Positions 16,628 to 24,888 of a stretch of DNA of 39,227 nt are shown one piece after another. The DNA comes from Verrucomicrobiota bacterium (GTDB lineage: Bacteria; Verrucomicrobiota; Verrucomicrobiia; Chthoniobacterales; UBA10450): assembly GCA_019244415.1 (NCBI GenBank), contig JAFASN010000106.1, forward strand, positions 1 to 39,227. Reading direction: 5' to 3'. Within the stretch, counting starts at the first letter, position 1. Each line of letters begins with the position of its first letter. Under the pieces are notes generated by a model that had not been told where the DNA came from, ran no database searches, and saw only the letters and a list, made by a program, of their open reading frames with translations. A program made the position numbers and the translations under genes.

Positions 16628-18097
16628 ATGGACGCCGGAACCAGAGCTCAAGCCATCATCGCCAGCGAAGCTTCGACTTCGGTGGAGCGGCCACTGGCGC
16701 GTGTACCGCTGGTTTTGAACCGGCGCAGTTTTGCCTGGGTGACGGAACGGATCGCTGGCGCGGTGGAGAATCGCGCGCCGAAATGGTGGTGGGCGGCGTT
16801 TGTCTGCACCTCGATGCTCGCCGGCGTCGGGCTGTTTTGCATCTGCTACCAGATTTCCACCGGCGTCGGTACTTGGGGCCTCAACTCGCCGGTCGGATGG
16901 GCGTGGGACATCACCAATTTCGTTTTCTGGATCGGTATCGGTCACGCTGGCACGCTCATTTCGGCCATCTTGTACTTGCTGCGCCAGAAGTGGCGTACTT
17001 CGATTAACCGCGCCGCTGAAGCGATGACCCTGTTCGCGGTGATTTGCGCCGCCATTTTCCCTGGGATTCACGTCGGGCGCGTCTGGATGGCGTGGTACCT
17101 CGCGCCGCTGCCGAACAATTACGGCATCTGGCCAAACTTCCGCTCGCCGCTGCTCTGGGACGTGTTTGCCGTTTCCACGTACTTCACGGTGTCGGTACTC
17201 TTTTGGTACACCGGGCTCGTGCCGGACCTCGGCACGCTGCGCGACCGCGCCACGTCAAAGGTAAAGAAATTCCTCTATGGCATTTTCGCGCTCGGCTGGC
17301 GCGGCGCGAACCGTCATTGGCGGCACTACGAGATGGCGTATTTGCTTTTGGCGGGCCTTTCCACGCCGCTCGTGCTCTCGGTCCATAGCGTTGTCTCGTT
17401 CGACTTCGCCACTTCCATTTTGCCCACCTGGCACACGACCATTTTCCCGCCGTACTTCGTCGCCGGCGCGATCTTCGGTGGATTCGCCATGGTACTCACG
17501 CTCATGTTGCCGGCGCGGGCGTTGTTCAAATTGCAGGACATCATCACGCCGCAACACGTGGACAAAATGGCGAAGATCATCCTGCTCACCGGCTCGATGG
17601 TCGCCTACGCCTACACCATGGAATTTTTCATCGCGTGGTACAGCGGGAATCAGTACGAGCGTTTCGCTTTCTGGAACCGCGTGCTCGGCCCGTACTGGTG
17701 GTACTGGTGGACGGGAATGCTTTTCTGCAATTGCCTTTCGCCGCAGCTTTTCTGGATCCGCTGGTGCCGGCGCAACACGTACGTCGTGTACTTCGTCTGC
17801 ATGTGCGTGAACGCCGGGATGTGGTTCGAGCGTTTCATTATCATTGTCGGCGGATTGCATCGCGACTTTCTTCCCAGCTCGTGGGGCATCTTCATTCCCA
17901 CGTGGGTCGATATCTGGACGTTTGCCGGCACCTTCGGCATTTTCCTCTCGCTCTTCCTGCTTTTCATCCGGTTCCTGCCCATGATCGCGATGAGCGAAGT
18001 GAAGATCGTTTTGCCGGAAGCTGACCCGCATTTCCATGCCGGCGATACGGCTGCGCTGCATCATCCGGTTGCCGCCGGTGGAAAGGAGCGGACGTGA
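16628..18097 (+). CDS. actC: Alternative complex III subunit ActC (NrfD-like)
   Basis: A 489-residue polytopic membrane protein of the NrfD/PsrC family, with about ten transmembrane helices. Typical ActC sequences include [22 protein letters not shown], the His-containing [15 protein letters not shown], and [21 protein letters not shown] (quoted in parts of one conserved core). In ACIII structures ActC contacts ActB and forms the quinol-binding site and a possible proton path. The ATG at 16628 gives a ~55-residue cytoplasmic N-terminus, as usual. Repeat B4 follows its stop by 6 nt. Confidence 0.95.
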   Translation: MDAGTRAQAIIASEASTSVERPLARVPLVLNRRSFAWVTERIAGAVENRAPKWWWAAFVCTSMLAGVGLFCICYQISTGVGTWGLNSPVGWAWDITNFVFWIGIGHAGTLISAILYLLRQKWRTSINRAAEAMTLFAVICAAIFPGIHVGRVWMAWYLAPLPNNYGIWPNFRSPLLWDVFAVSTYFTVSVLFWYTGLVPDLGTLRDRATSKVKKFLYGIFALGWRGANRHWRHYEMAYLLLAGLSTPLVLSVHSVVSFDFATSILPTWHTTIFPPYFVAGAIFGGFAMVLTLMLPARALFKLQDIITPQHVDKMAKIILLTGSMVAYAYTMEFFIAWYSGNQYERFAFWNRVLGPYWWYWWTGMLFCNCLSPQLFWIRWCRRNTYVVYFVCMCVNAGMWFERFIIIVGGLHRDFLPSSWGIFIPTWVDIWTFAGTFGIFLSLFLLFIRFLPMIAMSEVKIVLPEADPHFHAGDTAALHHPVAAGGKERT

Positions 18098-18103
18098 ACA
18101 GGT

Positions 18104-18173
18104 GTGTAGAGGCGGGTGTCCTCACCCGCAACAGCTGGCGGCAACGAGCGGGTGAGGACACCCGCCCCTACAC
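18104..18173. repeat. Family B palindromic repeat, copy B4
   Basis: A near-perfect inverted repeat, GTGTAGAGGCGGGTGTCC...GGACACCCGCCCCTACAC, 70 bp, filling the actC-actD gap and ending 9 nt before the actD ATG. It has the strongest arms of the four family B copies. Confidence 0.88.
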
Positions 18174-18182
18174 TGTCGCGGT

Positions 18183-18737
18183 ATGAAAACCCCCTACGGC
18201 CACAACGTTTACGGGATCGCGGCAGAGTACCCGAGCGCGGCCGCGCTTTACGAAGCGGCCAAGCGTGTGCGCGACGCCGGGTTCAAGCGCTGGGATGTTT
18301 TTTCGCCTTTCCCTATCCACGGAATGGACGAAGCGATGGGACTCGGGAAATCCTGGCTGAGCGCCGTCGTGCTCGCTGGCGGGATCACCGGCATTCTTAC
18401 CGCGCTTATTCTGGAGTGGGGTCCGTCGTGGATTCTGTACCCATTAATTGTCCACGGAAAACCGTTTACCTGGCGCGTGGTGCCCGCTTTTTTCCCGATC
18501 ATCTTTGAGCTGACAATCCTTTTCTCCGCATTCGCCGCCTTTTTCGCCTGGCAAATCATGAACGGTCTGCCGCGCTGGAACCATCCGATGTTCAACTGGA
18601 ACCGGTTCGCCCGAGTAACGAATGACGGCTTTTTCCTGGCCATTGAAGCGAACGATCCGCGCTTCAGCGAAGAAGAAACGCAGCACCTGCTCGAAGAAAC
18701 AGGCGGGCAGCATATCACCATGATTCATGAGGAATAG
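18183..18737 (+). CDS. actD: Alternative complex III subunit ActD (DUF3341)
   Basis: A 184-residue DUF3341 protein with two transmembrane helices (about 60-80 and 97-123). The N-terminal soluble part has YGIAAEYPSAAALYEAAKRV and the conserved FKRWDVFSPFPIHGMDEAMG. The C-terminal part is NWNRFARVTNDGFFLAIE with an acidic tail. ActD is a structural subunit at the ActC/ActF interface with no cofactor. It starts just after repeat B4, without a clear ribosome-binding site, so the repeat forms its leader. Confidence 0.93.
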   Translation: MKTPYGHNVYGIAAEYPSAAALYEAAKRVRDAGFKRWDVFSPFPIHGMDEAMGLGKSWLSAVVLAGGITGILTALILEWGPSWILYPLIVHGKPFTWRVVPAFFPIIFELTILFSAFAAFFAWQIMNGLPRWNHPMFNWNRFARVTNDGFFLAIEANDPRFSEEETQHLLEETGGQHITMIHEE

Positions 18738-18757
18738 GATGCGACGCCCTTTCTCCA

Positions 18758-18852
18758 GTCATCCTGAGCGAAGCGAAGCGAAGTCGAAGGATCCCGTGCA
18801 AGTTACCTTACGGGTAGCATCACGGGATCCCTCGACTCCGCTCGGGATGACA
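18758..18852. repeat. Family A palindromic repeat, copy A3
   Basis: A 95-bp element, GTCATCCTGAGCGAAGCG...CTCGGGATGACA, in the 230-bp actD-actE gap. The left arm has an extra GAAGC unit. The rest of the gap (18853-18967) has loose CGATTC/TCATT-type direct repeats and no gene. Confidence 0.83.
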
Positions 18853-18967
18853 CATTTCGCGGTGCCATCGTCCCGATTCTCGATGCGCGATTCACGATTT
18901 GCACGTGCGCGTTCGTCATTGCCCATCGTTTCATCATTCGGCGTTCGGGTTTCGCCATTTTAAAACC

Positions 18968-19690
18968 ATGCTGCGCGGCTTTCTTCTCATCTTTACCCTG
19001 GCCGCGATCGCTATTGTCGCGATGGCTGGGTTCCGCGGGCAGCATAGCCCCCGTCCGCCGTGGGAGTTGATGCCTGACATGGTGCGGCAGCCGAAAGTAC
19101 GAGCGCAGGCGCCGCTCGGTTTTTTCGCTGATGGCCGAGGACCGCGCCTACCGATCGATGGCACCGAGCCGGTCGGTTACGACATTCCCAAGCCGCAGCA
19201 GAATGCGCCGCCAGAAATTTCGCCCAGCGGCGCGCCGCCCGGGGAAGAATCAGCGCACGCGCCACTAGGCTTCAGCGTGGGCACAGATTATTACAACACC
19301 GGAAAAATGGGCGCGAACTGGGGCACTGGCATCCCCGTCGCGGTCACCGCTCAGCTGATGGCGCGCGGGCAGCAGCGGTTCATCATCAACTGTTCGGTCT
19401 GTCACGGGCTGACGGCAGCGGGCAATGGCATGGCGAAACAGTTCGGACTGGCCACCGTCATCAGCTTGCAGGATGAACGCATTCGCAAAATGGCGGACGG
19501 CGAGATTTTCAACACCATCACCCATGGCAAAAACACCATGATGTCCTACGGCGGTAACGTGCCGGTGGCCGATCGCTGGGCGATCATCACTTACATTCGC
19601 GCCTTACAGCGAAGCCAGAACGCAAGCGTAAACGATGTCCCGCCTGACCAGCGGGCGAAACTCGATCAGCCGGAGCCGGCAAAGAAATGA
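18968..19690 (+). CDS. actE: Alternative complex III subunit ActE (monoheme cytochrome c)
   Basis: A 240-residue protein with an N-terminal membrane anchor or lipid-less signal (residues 3-20), a Pro-rich periplasmic stretch, and one cytochrome c domain. The heme site is CSVCH (142-146) and a likely axial Met is in NTMMSYGG. ActE is the exposed heme subunit that passes electrons out of ACIII. I chose the ATG at 18968 because the hydrophobic anchor begins there; the longer frame upstream is non-coding-like. Its TGA overlaps the actF ATG (ATGA). Confidence 0.92.
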   Translation: MLRGFLLIFTLAAIAIVAMAGFRGQHSPRPPWELMPDMVRQPKVRAQAPLGFFADGRGPRLPIDGTEPVGYDIPKPQQNAPPEISPSGAPPGEESAHAPLGFSVGTDYYNTGKMGANWGTGIPVAVTAQLMARGQQRFIINCSVCHGLTAAGNGMAKQFGLATVISLQDERIRKMADGEIFNTITHGKNTMMSYGGNVPVADRWAIITYIRALQRSQNASVNDVPPDQRAKLDQPEPAKK

Positions 19691-20883
19691 GCGAGCTAAC
19701 GCGCGAGCCAGTGCCGCAGGGCGAGTATTTCGAGACGAACCGCTTCGCCGGTCTATCTCTCGGGCTCGGTGTGGGGGCCCTTGTCGGCTTGGTACTTTGC
19801 CTCATCGGCGCGTTTGTTTCGCCGCTGCAATTCAGCTTCTCGTGGATGTTTGGGTTCATCCTTTTCTTCACCATGTGCAACGGCTGCCTGTTCTGGATCA
19901 TCGTCCACTACGCCACTGACGCGGAATGGACGGTGGTGGTCAGGCGGCAGTTGGAAAATATCGCTGTACTTCTGCTCGCCCTCGCCATCCTGGCGATCCC
20001 GATCCTGCTGCTGCGGCATCAGCTTTTCGAGTGGACGAACATTCCACCCGGCCAGGATCACGTCCTCGATTCCAAACGGCAGTACCTGAACTGGCCGTTC
20101 TTTATCTTCCGCGCGGTACTTTATTTCGTGCTGCTCGGTGGCATGGCTTACCTGTTGCGCCGGTTCTCCGTCGCGCAGGACCGCGATGGCAGTCCGCGCT
20201 TCACCATCTGGATGCGCAAAGTCTCTTTTGGCGGGCTCCCCATCTTCGGTTTGGCGCTGACTTTCGCTGCGTTCGATTGGCTGATGGGCCTGAACTATCG
20301 CTGGTACTCAACAATGTGGGGCCCGTACATTTTCGCGGGCTCCGTCGGCAGCTCGATGTCGCTGCTCGTGCTGGTCATCACGGCTCTGCGCAAGGCCGGC
20401 TATCTCAAAATCGTCACGCTCGAGCATTACCACATCATGGGTAAATGGATGCTGGCGTTTTGCATTTTCTGGGCCTACATCGGCTTCGGCCAGTACATGC
20501 TGTATTGGTACGCGAACATCCCCGAGGAAACGCAGTTCTTCATCGTGCGGAACACGCAGTCGTGGTGGCCGCTGAGTTTGCTGCTGGTGTTCGGCCGGTT
20601 TTTCGCGCCGTTCGGCATCCTGCTGCTGCGCTCGATCAAGAAACACCCGCACCAGCTCTGCTGGGTCGCCGGCTGGCTGGTGTTTATGCAGGCGCTCGAC
20701 ATGTACATCATCGTGCTGCCCGCGCTGCACGGCACCGGCGTTCGCCTAAGCATCTGGGATTTGATCTGCCCTCTCACCATCGGTTGCAGCCTGGCGTTCG
20801 TTTATCTGCGAATACTCGGGCGCGCTTCCATGTTCCCGGTGCGCGATCCGCGGCTGATTGAGTCGCTTCGTCTAAGCAACTGA
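19687..20883 (+). CDS. actF: Alternative complex III subunit ActF
   Basis: A 398-residue membrane protein with about ten helices, related to ActC/NrfD. It shows the ActF features of a QYLNWPFF segment, FDWLMGLNYRWYSTMWGPY and EHYHIMGKWMLAFCIFWAYIG split around the fourth helix bundle. ActF pairs with ActC in the membrane and is proposed to help proton movement. It overlaps actE by 4 nt and is followed after 1 nt by the next gene, so its expression is tightly linked to both. Confidence 0.94.
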   Translation: MSELTREPVPQGEYFETNRFAGLSLGLGVGALVGLVLCLIGAFVSPLQFSFSWMFGFILFFTMCNGCLFWIIVHYATDAEWTVVVRRQLENIAVLLLALAILAIPILLLRHQLFEWTNIPPGQDHVLDSKRQYLNWPFFIFRAVLYFVLLGGMAYLLRRFSVAQDRDGSPRFTIWMRKVSFGGLPIFGLALTFAAFDWLMGLNYRWYSTMWGPYIFAGSVGSSMSLLVLVITALRKAGYLKIVTLEHYHIMGKWMLAFCIFWAYIGFGQYMLYWYANIPEETQFFIVRNTQSWWPLSLLLVFGRFFAPFGILLLRSIKKHPHQLCWVAGWLVFMQALDMYIIVLPALHGTGVRLSIWDLICPLTIGCSLAFVYLRILGRASMFPVRDPRLIESLRLSN

Positions 20884-20884
20884 T

Positions 20885-21580
20885 ATGGCTGAACCGGTCG
20901 CGACATCACGCCTTGGCAGCGAACGTGTCAGCTTCACCGCGTGGCTCGGTGTGGCGCTGCTTTTCATTCTCTTCGGGCTGATTGTCGCAGTACTCACCGG
21001 CGTGTCGCCGCGTGGCACGGATTACGAAGAAAAGCGCGCGAAGAATCGCGAAGAGAAACTCAAAGCCATGCGCGATGAAGCGGCCAAGGACCTGAATTCC
21101 TACGCCTGGGTTGATAAGAGCAAAGGCGTAGTGCGCATCCCGATTGACCTCGCCATGCAGCTCACCTTGGCCGAGCGGGCGAAACAAAAACCGGCGCCCG
21201 CGAACCCGATCGAATCACCCGCCGCACCGGCGGCTTCGCCGGCCGCCAGCGCGCAATCTGCCGCCACCCAGACCGGCGCCAGCCAGCCCTCGCCCACGCC
21301 GTCAGCGCGGGCAGCGTCGCCCAGCGCGAAACCGGCGCTGCCTTCCGTCGAAGGGCCGAAGAATCCTGAGATTCGCGGACAACCTGCCGGCGCGGCGAAC
21401 CCGCCAAATGCCGAGCCTGGTACTCAACCCGGCGCGTCCGCTACACCCGCCGCGGCGCCGTCGCCGCCCAGCGGACAGCCGGCCGTTTCGCCTTCAGCAA
21501 CACCAGCGCAATCGCCTGCCGGCACTCCGCTTCCGGTCGCGGGCAAAACGCCGCCGCCTTCTGCAACGTCTTCGCCATGA
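20885..21580 (+). CDS. One-TM Ala/Pro-rich protein in the ACIII operon
   Basis: A 231-residue protein: a short polar N-terminus, one transmembrane helix (about 19-40), a charged helix rich in Lys/Glu/Arg (47-70), then the conserved-looking block WVDKSKGVVRIPIDLAM (about 75-91). About 125 residues of Ala/Pro/Ser-rich low-complexity sequence follow to the end. The VxxIPIxxAM motif recurs in small proteins next to ACIII/oxidase genes, as far as I recall, so this is probably an accessory or assembly subunit. The tail should lie in the periplasm. It is 1 nt after actF and its TGA overlaps the ATG of the CcoN-like gene. I do not recognise a named family. Confidence 0.72.
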   Translation: MAEPVATSRLGSERVSFTAWLGVALLFILFGLIVAVLTGVSPRGTDYEEKRAKNREEKLKAMRDEAAKDLNSYAWVDKSKGVVRIPIDLAMQLTLAERAKQKPAPANPIESPAAPAASPAASAQSAATQTGASQPSPTPSARAASPSAKPALPSVEGPKNPEIRGQPAGAANPPNAEPGTQPGASATPAAAPSPPSGQPAVSPSATPAQSPAGTPLPVAGKTPPPSATSSP

Positions 21581-23067
21581 CCTCGACTGACATTCCGCTG
21601 AAAAGCCCTGGGAGCGTGACTGATTTGAGCGCGGCGGAGGTCGAAGCCGTCGAGCGCGCGCTCATCGACGCGTCAACGCGCGTGCCGGTGCTCATGTTTT
21701 ATACCTCGGCGATCGCGTGGCTGCTGCTCTGGACGGTGCTCGCGTTTGTCGCCTCCTTCAAAATGCATGCGCCGGACTGGCTCTCGAGCGTCTCATTCCT
21801 GACTTACGGCCGGCTGCGTCCGGCGGCGGTCAACGTGATGCTGTACGGCTGGGCCTCGATGGCGGGAATGGGCACCGCCATTTGGCTGATGGCCAGACTT
21901 TGCCGCACGACCTTGCGGCATCCGCTCTTGCTCGTGACTGGCGGTGCGTTCTGGAACTTTGGCGTCGTACTCGGGCTCATCGGTATTTTCATGGGCGACA
22001 GCACTGGGTACCAATGGCTGGAATTTCCCCCTTACGCCGCGATCGTACTTTTCGTTGCCTACACGCTGATCATGTCCTGGGCGGTGCTGATGTTCAGCTT
22101 CCGCCGCGGTGACCCCATGTACATCACGCAATGGTACTTACTCGGCGCTTTCCTCTGGTTCCCGTGGATTTATCTCGCCGCGCAAGTGATGCTTTTCCTC
22201 ACCCCTGTGCAGGGCGTGATGCAGGCCGCTGTGAATTGGTGGTACGCGAACAACCTTCTTTTCCTCTGGTTCGGCTCACTCGGGCTCGGCACCGCCTACT
22301 ACATGATCCCGAAAGTCATCGGGCGGCCGGTGTACTCGTATCATCTCGCGGCCATCGGCTTCTGGACTTACGCGTTTTTCGCGAGCTGGACGGGAATGCA
22401 ACGTTTGATCGATGGTCCATTCCCGGCCTGGATGGTCACGGCCAGCATCGCGGCGATGATCCTCTGCGCGATTCCCTTCGCCACGGTGAGCCTAAATCAC
22501 CATCTCACGATGCGCGGCTATTTCGGCCTCCTGCGTTACAGTCCCACTCTGCGGTTTAACATTTTCGGCGCGATGTCATTTACCGCGTTCGCCATTGTTG
22601 GCGTGCTTATTTCGCTGCGCTCGGTCGCGCGTTATGTGCAGTTCACCGAAGTCAGCGTGGCCTATTCGCACATTGGGCTGTATGCGTTTTTCAGCATGGT
22701 GATGTTCGGCGCGATGTACTACATCATGCCGCGGCTGGTCGGGCGTGAATGGCGTTACGCCTCGCTCATCAAAATACATTTCTGGGCGTCGGCCTACGGC
22801 ATTGGGCTGCTGACGTTGATGCTGTTAGCCGGCGGATTTGTGCAGGGACTCGATATGGATGACCCGACGCTGGCATTCACTGAAACGACACAGGCGTTAC
22901 TGCCATACCTTCGCGGGCGCAGCATCGCCGGCATTTTGCTCACGGTCGCGCACTTCGTCTTCGCGTACCATTTTGTACTTATGCTCCTCGGGCTCGGCCG
23001 CACCGCGAGCGTGCCCACGTTCCTTAACCCGGTAAACCCCGAGCCGGAAGACGCCATTGCCCACTAG
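21577..23067 (+). CDS. CcoN-like heme-copper oxidase homolog lacking catalytic ligands
   Basis: A 496-residue polytopic protein of about 12 helices. It aligns with CcoN (cbb3 catalytic subunit) through YGRLRPAAVN, WWYANN, YYMIPKVIGRPVYSYHL, GFWTYAFF and FGAMYYIMPRLVGREW. The cofactor residues are gone: RPLH is RPAA (Ala84); WWYGHN is WWYANN (Asn225); the CuB His-His pair is Gln275-Arg276; the crosslinked Tyr position is Ala269; the HVH motif is Tyr363-Ser-His365. Only the His in the heme b3 ligand position remains. It cannot carry CuB or normal low-spin heme b. It probably acts as a membrane scaffold for the two cytochromes encoded downstream. It starts by ATGA overlap. The function is inference; the homology and losses are direct. 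Confidence 0.85.
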   Translation: MTSTDIPLKSPGSVTDLSAAEVEAVERALIDASTRVPVLMFYTSAIAWLLLWTVLAFVASFKMHAPDWLSSVSFLTYGRLRPAAVNVMLYGWASMAGMGTAIWLMARLCRTTLRHPLLLVTGGAFWNFGVVLGLIGIFMGDSTGYQWLEFPPYAAIVLFVAYTLIMSWAVLMFSFRRGDPMYITQWYLLGAFLWFPWIYLAAQVMLFLTPVQGVMQAAVNWWYANNLLFLWFGSLGLGTAYYMIPKVIGRPVYSYHLAAIGFWTYAFFASWTGMQRLIDGPFPAWMVTASIAAMILCAIPFATVSLNHHLTMRGYFGLLRYSPTLRFNIFGAMSFTAFAIVGVLISLRSVARYVQFTEVSVAYSHIGLYAFFSMVMFGAMYYIMPRLVGREWRYASLIKIHFWASAYGIGLLTLMLLAGGFVQGLDMDDPTLAFTETTQALLPYLRGRSIAGILLTVAHFVFAYHFVLMLLGLGRTASVPTFLNPVNPEPEDAIAH

Positions 23068-23068
23068 G

Positions 23069-24019
23069 ATGAAAGGAATCGGACCACTCGTTCTCGGGAT
23101 TTTCGGCACGGTCGCGTTTTCGTGGCTGGGGCTCGCGTTTGTGCCGAATTTGCAGATCGGTCATCTCGATCCGCAATCGGACGAGGAAGGCACCGATATT
23201 TATCCGGTGCCGCAATCAGGGATGGCCACGCGCGGCAGGAGCGTTTACGTGGCGAACGGCTGTTTCTATTGCCACAGCCAGCAGGTGCGCGCGGATTATG
23301 CGGCGTCGGACATCGATCGCAAGTGGGGCGACCGCCGCAGCGCGCCGCGTGACTACATTTTCGATCGCCCAGTTTTGCTGGGTAAAATGCGGATCGGACC
23401 CGACCTCGCGAACGTGGGGCATCGCGCGCCGGCGGGCGATCAAAATGCGCCGCCGAACGCCAGCCCGGCAGCTGGAGCTTCCCCGGCGACAACCGGCGCA
23501 ACGAATGCACCCGCTGCGGCTTCGTCTCCGGCGGCATCGGCCGGGGCGAATGGCGCGGCGCCTCCCGCTCCCGCTGGTTCGCCCGCTGCGGCGACGGCAA
23601 AGAATGAGCCCGCCGCCTCACCAGCCGCTTCCGCTCCGGCCGCCACCGCGCAGCAACCGGTCTCGCCAGTGGCTGGAGCCGCGACCAGCCTGGAAGGGTC
23701 GAAATCAGAGTCGCCGCCGGTCTATTCCGCCGCCTGGCACCATCTGCATCTGTACTCGCCGCGCAGCCTGAACAAGGACTCCGCCATGCCGTCTTACAAA
23801 TTCCTCTATGACAAGGAACGCATCGGCGGTCAGCCCGCAGAAGACGCGCTGGTGTTGAAAGGAGACGAAGCGCCGGAGGAAGGCTGGCAAATCGTGCCGA
23901 GCTACGACGCAAAATGCCTCGTTGCGTACTTAATGTCACTCGACCAATCGCACGCGTTAAAGGAAGTGAAATCAGCCACGCCGCCGTCTCCGCCTGCTCC
24001 CGGCAAAAGTACGAAATGA
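23069..24019 (+). CDS. CcoO-like monoheme cytochrome c with an Ala/Pro-rich insert
   Basis: A 316-residue protein starting 1 nt after the ccoN-like stop. An N-terminal anchor helix (4-26) precedes a CcoO-type cytochrome domain: GCFYCHSQQVR (Cys65, Cys68, His69), then IFDRPVLLGKMRIGPDLANVG. A ~90-residue Ala/Pro/Ser/Gly-rich insert (about 120-205) interrupts the domain, which resumes with AAWHHLHLYSPRS and the axial ligand Met240 in SAMPSY. The heme site is intact, so it should carry electrons in the periplasm. The ATG at 23069 matches the family start (MKGIGPLVLGIFG). Its TGA overlaps the next ATG. It most likely docks on the ligand-less CcoN homolog. Confidence 0.85.
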   Translation: MKGIGPLVLGIFGTVAFSWLGLAFVPNLQIGHLDPQSDEEGTDIYPVPQSGMATRGRSVYVANGCFYCHSQQVRADYAASDIDRKWGDRRSAPRDYIFDRPVLLGKMRIGPDLANVGHRAPAGDQNAPPNASPAAGASPATTGATNAPAAASSPAASAGANGAAPPAPAGSPAAATAKNEPAASPAASAPAATAQQPVSPVAGAATSLEGSKSESPPVYSAAWHHLHLYSPRSLNKDSAMPSYKFLYDKERIGGQPAEDALVLKGDEAPEEGWQIVPSYDAKCLVAYLMSLDQSHALKEVKSATPPSPPAPGKSTK

Positions 24020-24813
24020 ATCCTCCAAACCCCGACGCGCCGCGTCCCCGCCAGGGCATGGATTACGGCGAGAGCAAAGATGTGCAGCAGGTGCACGCCG
24101 CCATTCAGCGGGAAAAACAGGAACCGCGTATCGGGCTCGAGCCGCTCTCGATTTGGCTAATCGCTATCTATGCCATCGCGATTTTCTGCGGCGGCGCCTA
24201 TCTTGGCCGTTTTTCCGGGAGCTTCAATGGCGAGAGTCTCGACCCGCTCGTCGGTGAGCAGCCGGTCAAGAAAGCAGGCGCGGCGGGTGCGGCCGGCGCG
24301 CAGCAGGCGACCGAGCTCACACCGGCCGAGCGCGGCAAAAAAGTTTTCATGGCGAATTGTGCAACGTGCCACCAGGCCAATGGCGAAGGCGTCGCGGGCC
24401 AATACCCGCCGCTTGCTGGTTCTGAGTACGTGATCCACGGCACTCGCCGCCCGGCGATGATTGTGCTCAAGGGGCTCGAAGGGCCGCTCACGGTCAAAGG
24501 CTCGCATTTCGGTACCGCTGTGATGCAACCGTGGGAAAAAACATTGACCGACCAGAAGATCGCCGACGTGCTCACCTACGTCCGGAGTGATTGGGGCAAC
24601 AACGCATCGCCCATCAGTGCCGACCAGATCGCCGCCCTGCGCAAAGAGCTGGCCGGCCATCCAGGCTCGTGGCACGAAGCTGACCTGCAGGCCATACCCG
24701 CTGATGCCAATCTTCCGGGCGGCGAACAGGGCGGCGCCGCGCAAAAGCCGGGCGCTCCTCCGCAGGGTTCTGCCGCCCCTGCGACGCCAGGTGCGAACCC
24801 GCCCAAACCGTAG
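24016..24813 (+). CDS. CcoP-like monoheme cytochrome c
   Basis: A 265-residue protein. A cytoplasmic N-terminus contains a GMDYGESKDVQQVHAAI segment; one helix (about 44-64) follows, then an Ala/Gly linker and one cytochrome c domain with CATCHQ (Cys115, Cys118, His119) and a likely axial Met in GTAVMQPW. The C-terminal ~40 residues are Gly/Ala/Pro-rich. Canonical CcoP has two hemes, so this is a reduced form, or simply a membrane-anchored cytochrome placed in the CcoP position. It overlaps the CcoO-like gene by ATGA and is the last gene of the operon before a hairpin. Confidence 0.85.
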   Translation: MNPPNPDAPRPRQGMDYGESKDVQQVHAAIQREKQEPRIGLEPLSIWLIAIYAIAIFCGGAYLGRFSGSFNGESLDPLVGEQPVKKAGAAGAAGAQQATELTPAERGKKVFMANCATCHQANGEGVAGQYPPLAGSEYVIHGTRRPAMIVLKGLEGPLTVKGSHFGTAVMQPWEKTLTDQKIADVLTYVRSDWGNNASPISADQIAALRKELAGHPGSWHEADLQAIPADANLPGGEQGGAAQKPGAPPQGSAAPATPGANPPKP

Positions 24814-24825
24814 AGATTCGGCAAA

Positions 24826-24867
24826 AGCCTGCTCGTCGCGACCGGCCGGCGACATTACGAGCAGGCT
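24826..24867 (+). terminator. 11-bp perfect hairpin after the ACIII/cbb3-like operon
   Basis: AGCCTGCTCGT (24826-24836) and ACGAGCAGGCT (24857-24867) form a perfect stem with a 20-nt loop that is itself GC-rich (ACCGGCCGGC). It sits 12 nt after the operon's last stop and 21 nt before the EVE gene. No U-tract follows, so it may pause or protect the transcript rather than end it. Confidence 0.45.
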
Positions 24868-24888
24868 ACGTTCGTGGAGTAAGTACGC

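Noticed and set aside
21577-24813. Calling the module an active cbb3 oxidase (ccoNOP)
   Set aside because: The catalytic ligands are absent from the CcoN-like protein, so it cannot reduce oxygen in the usual way.
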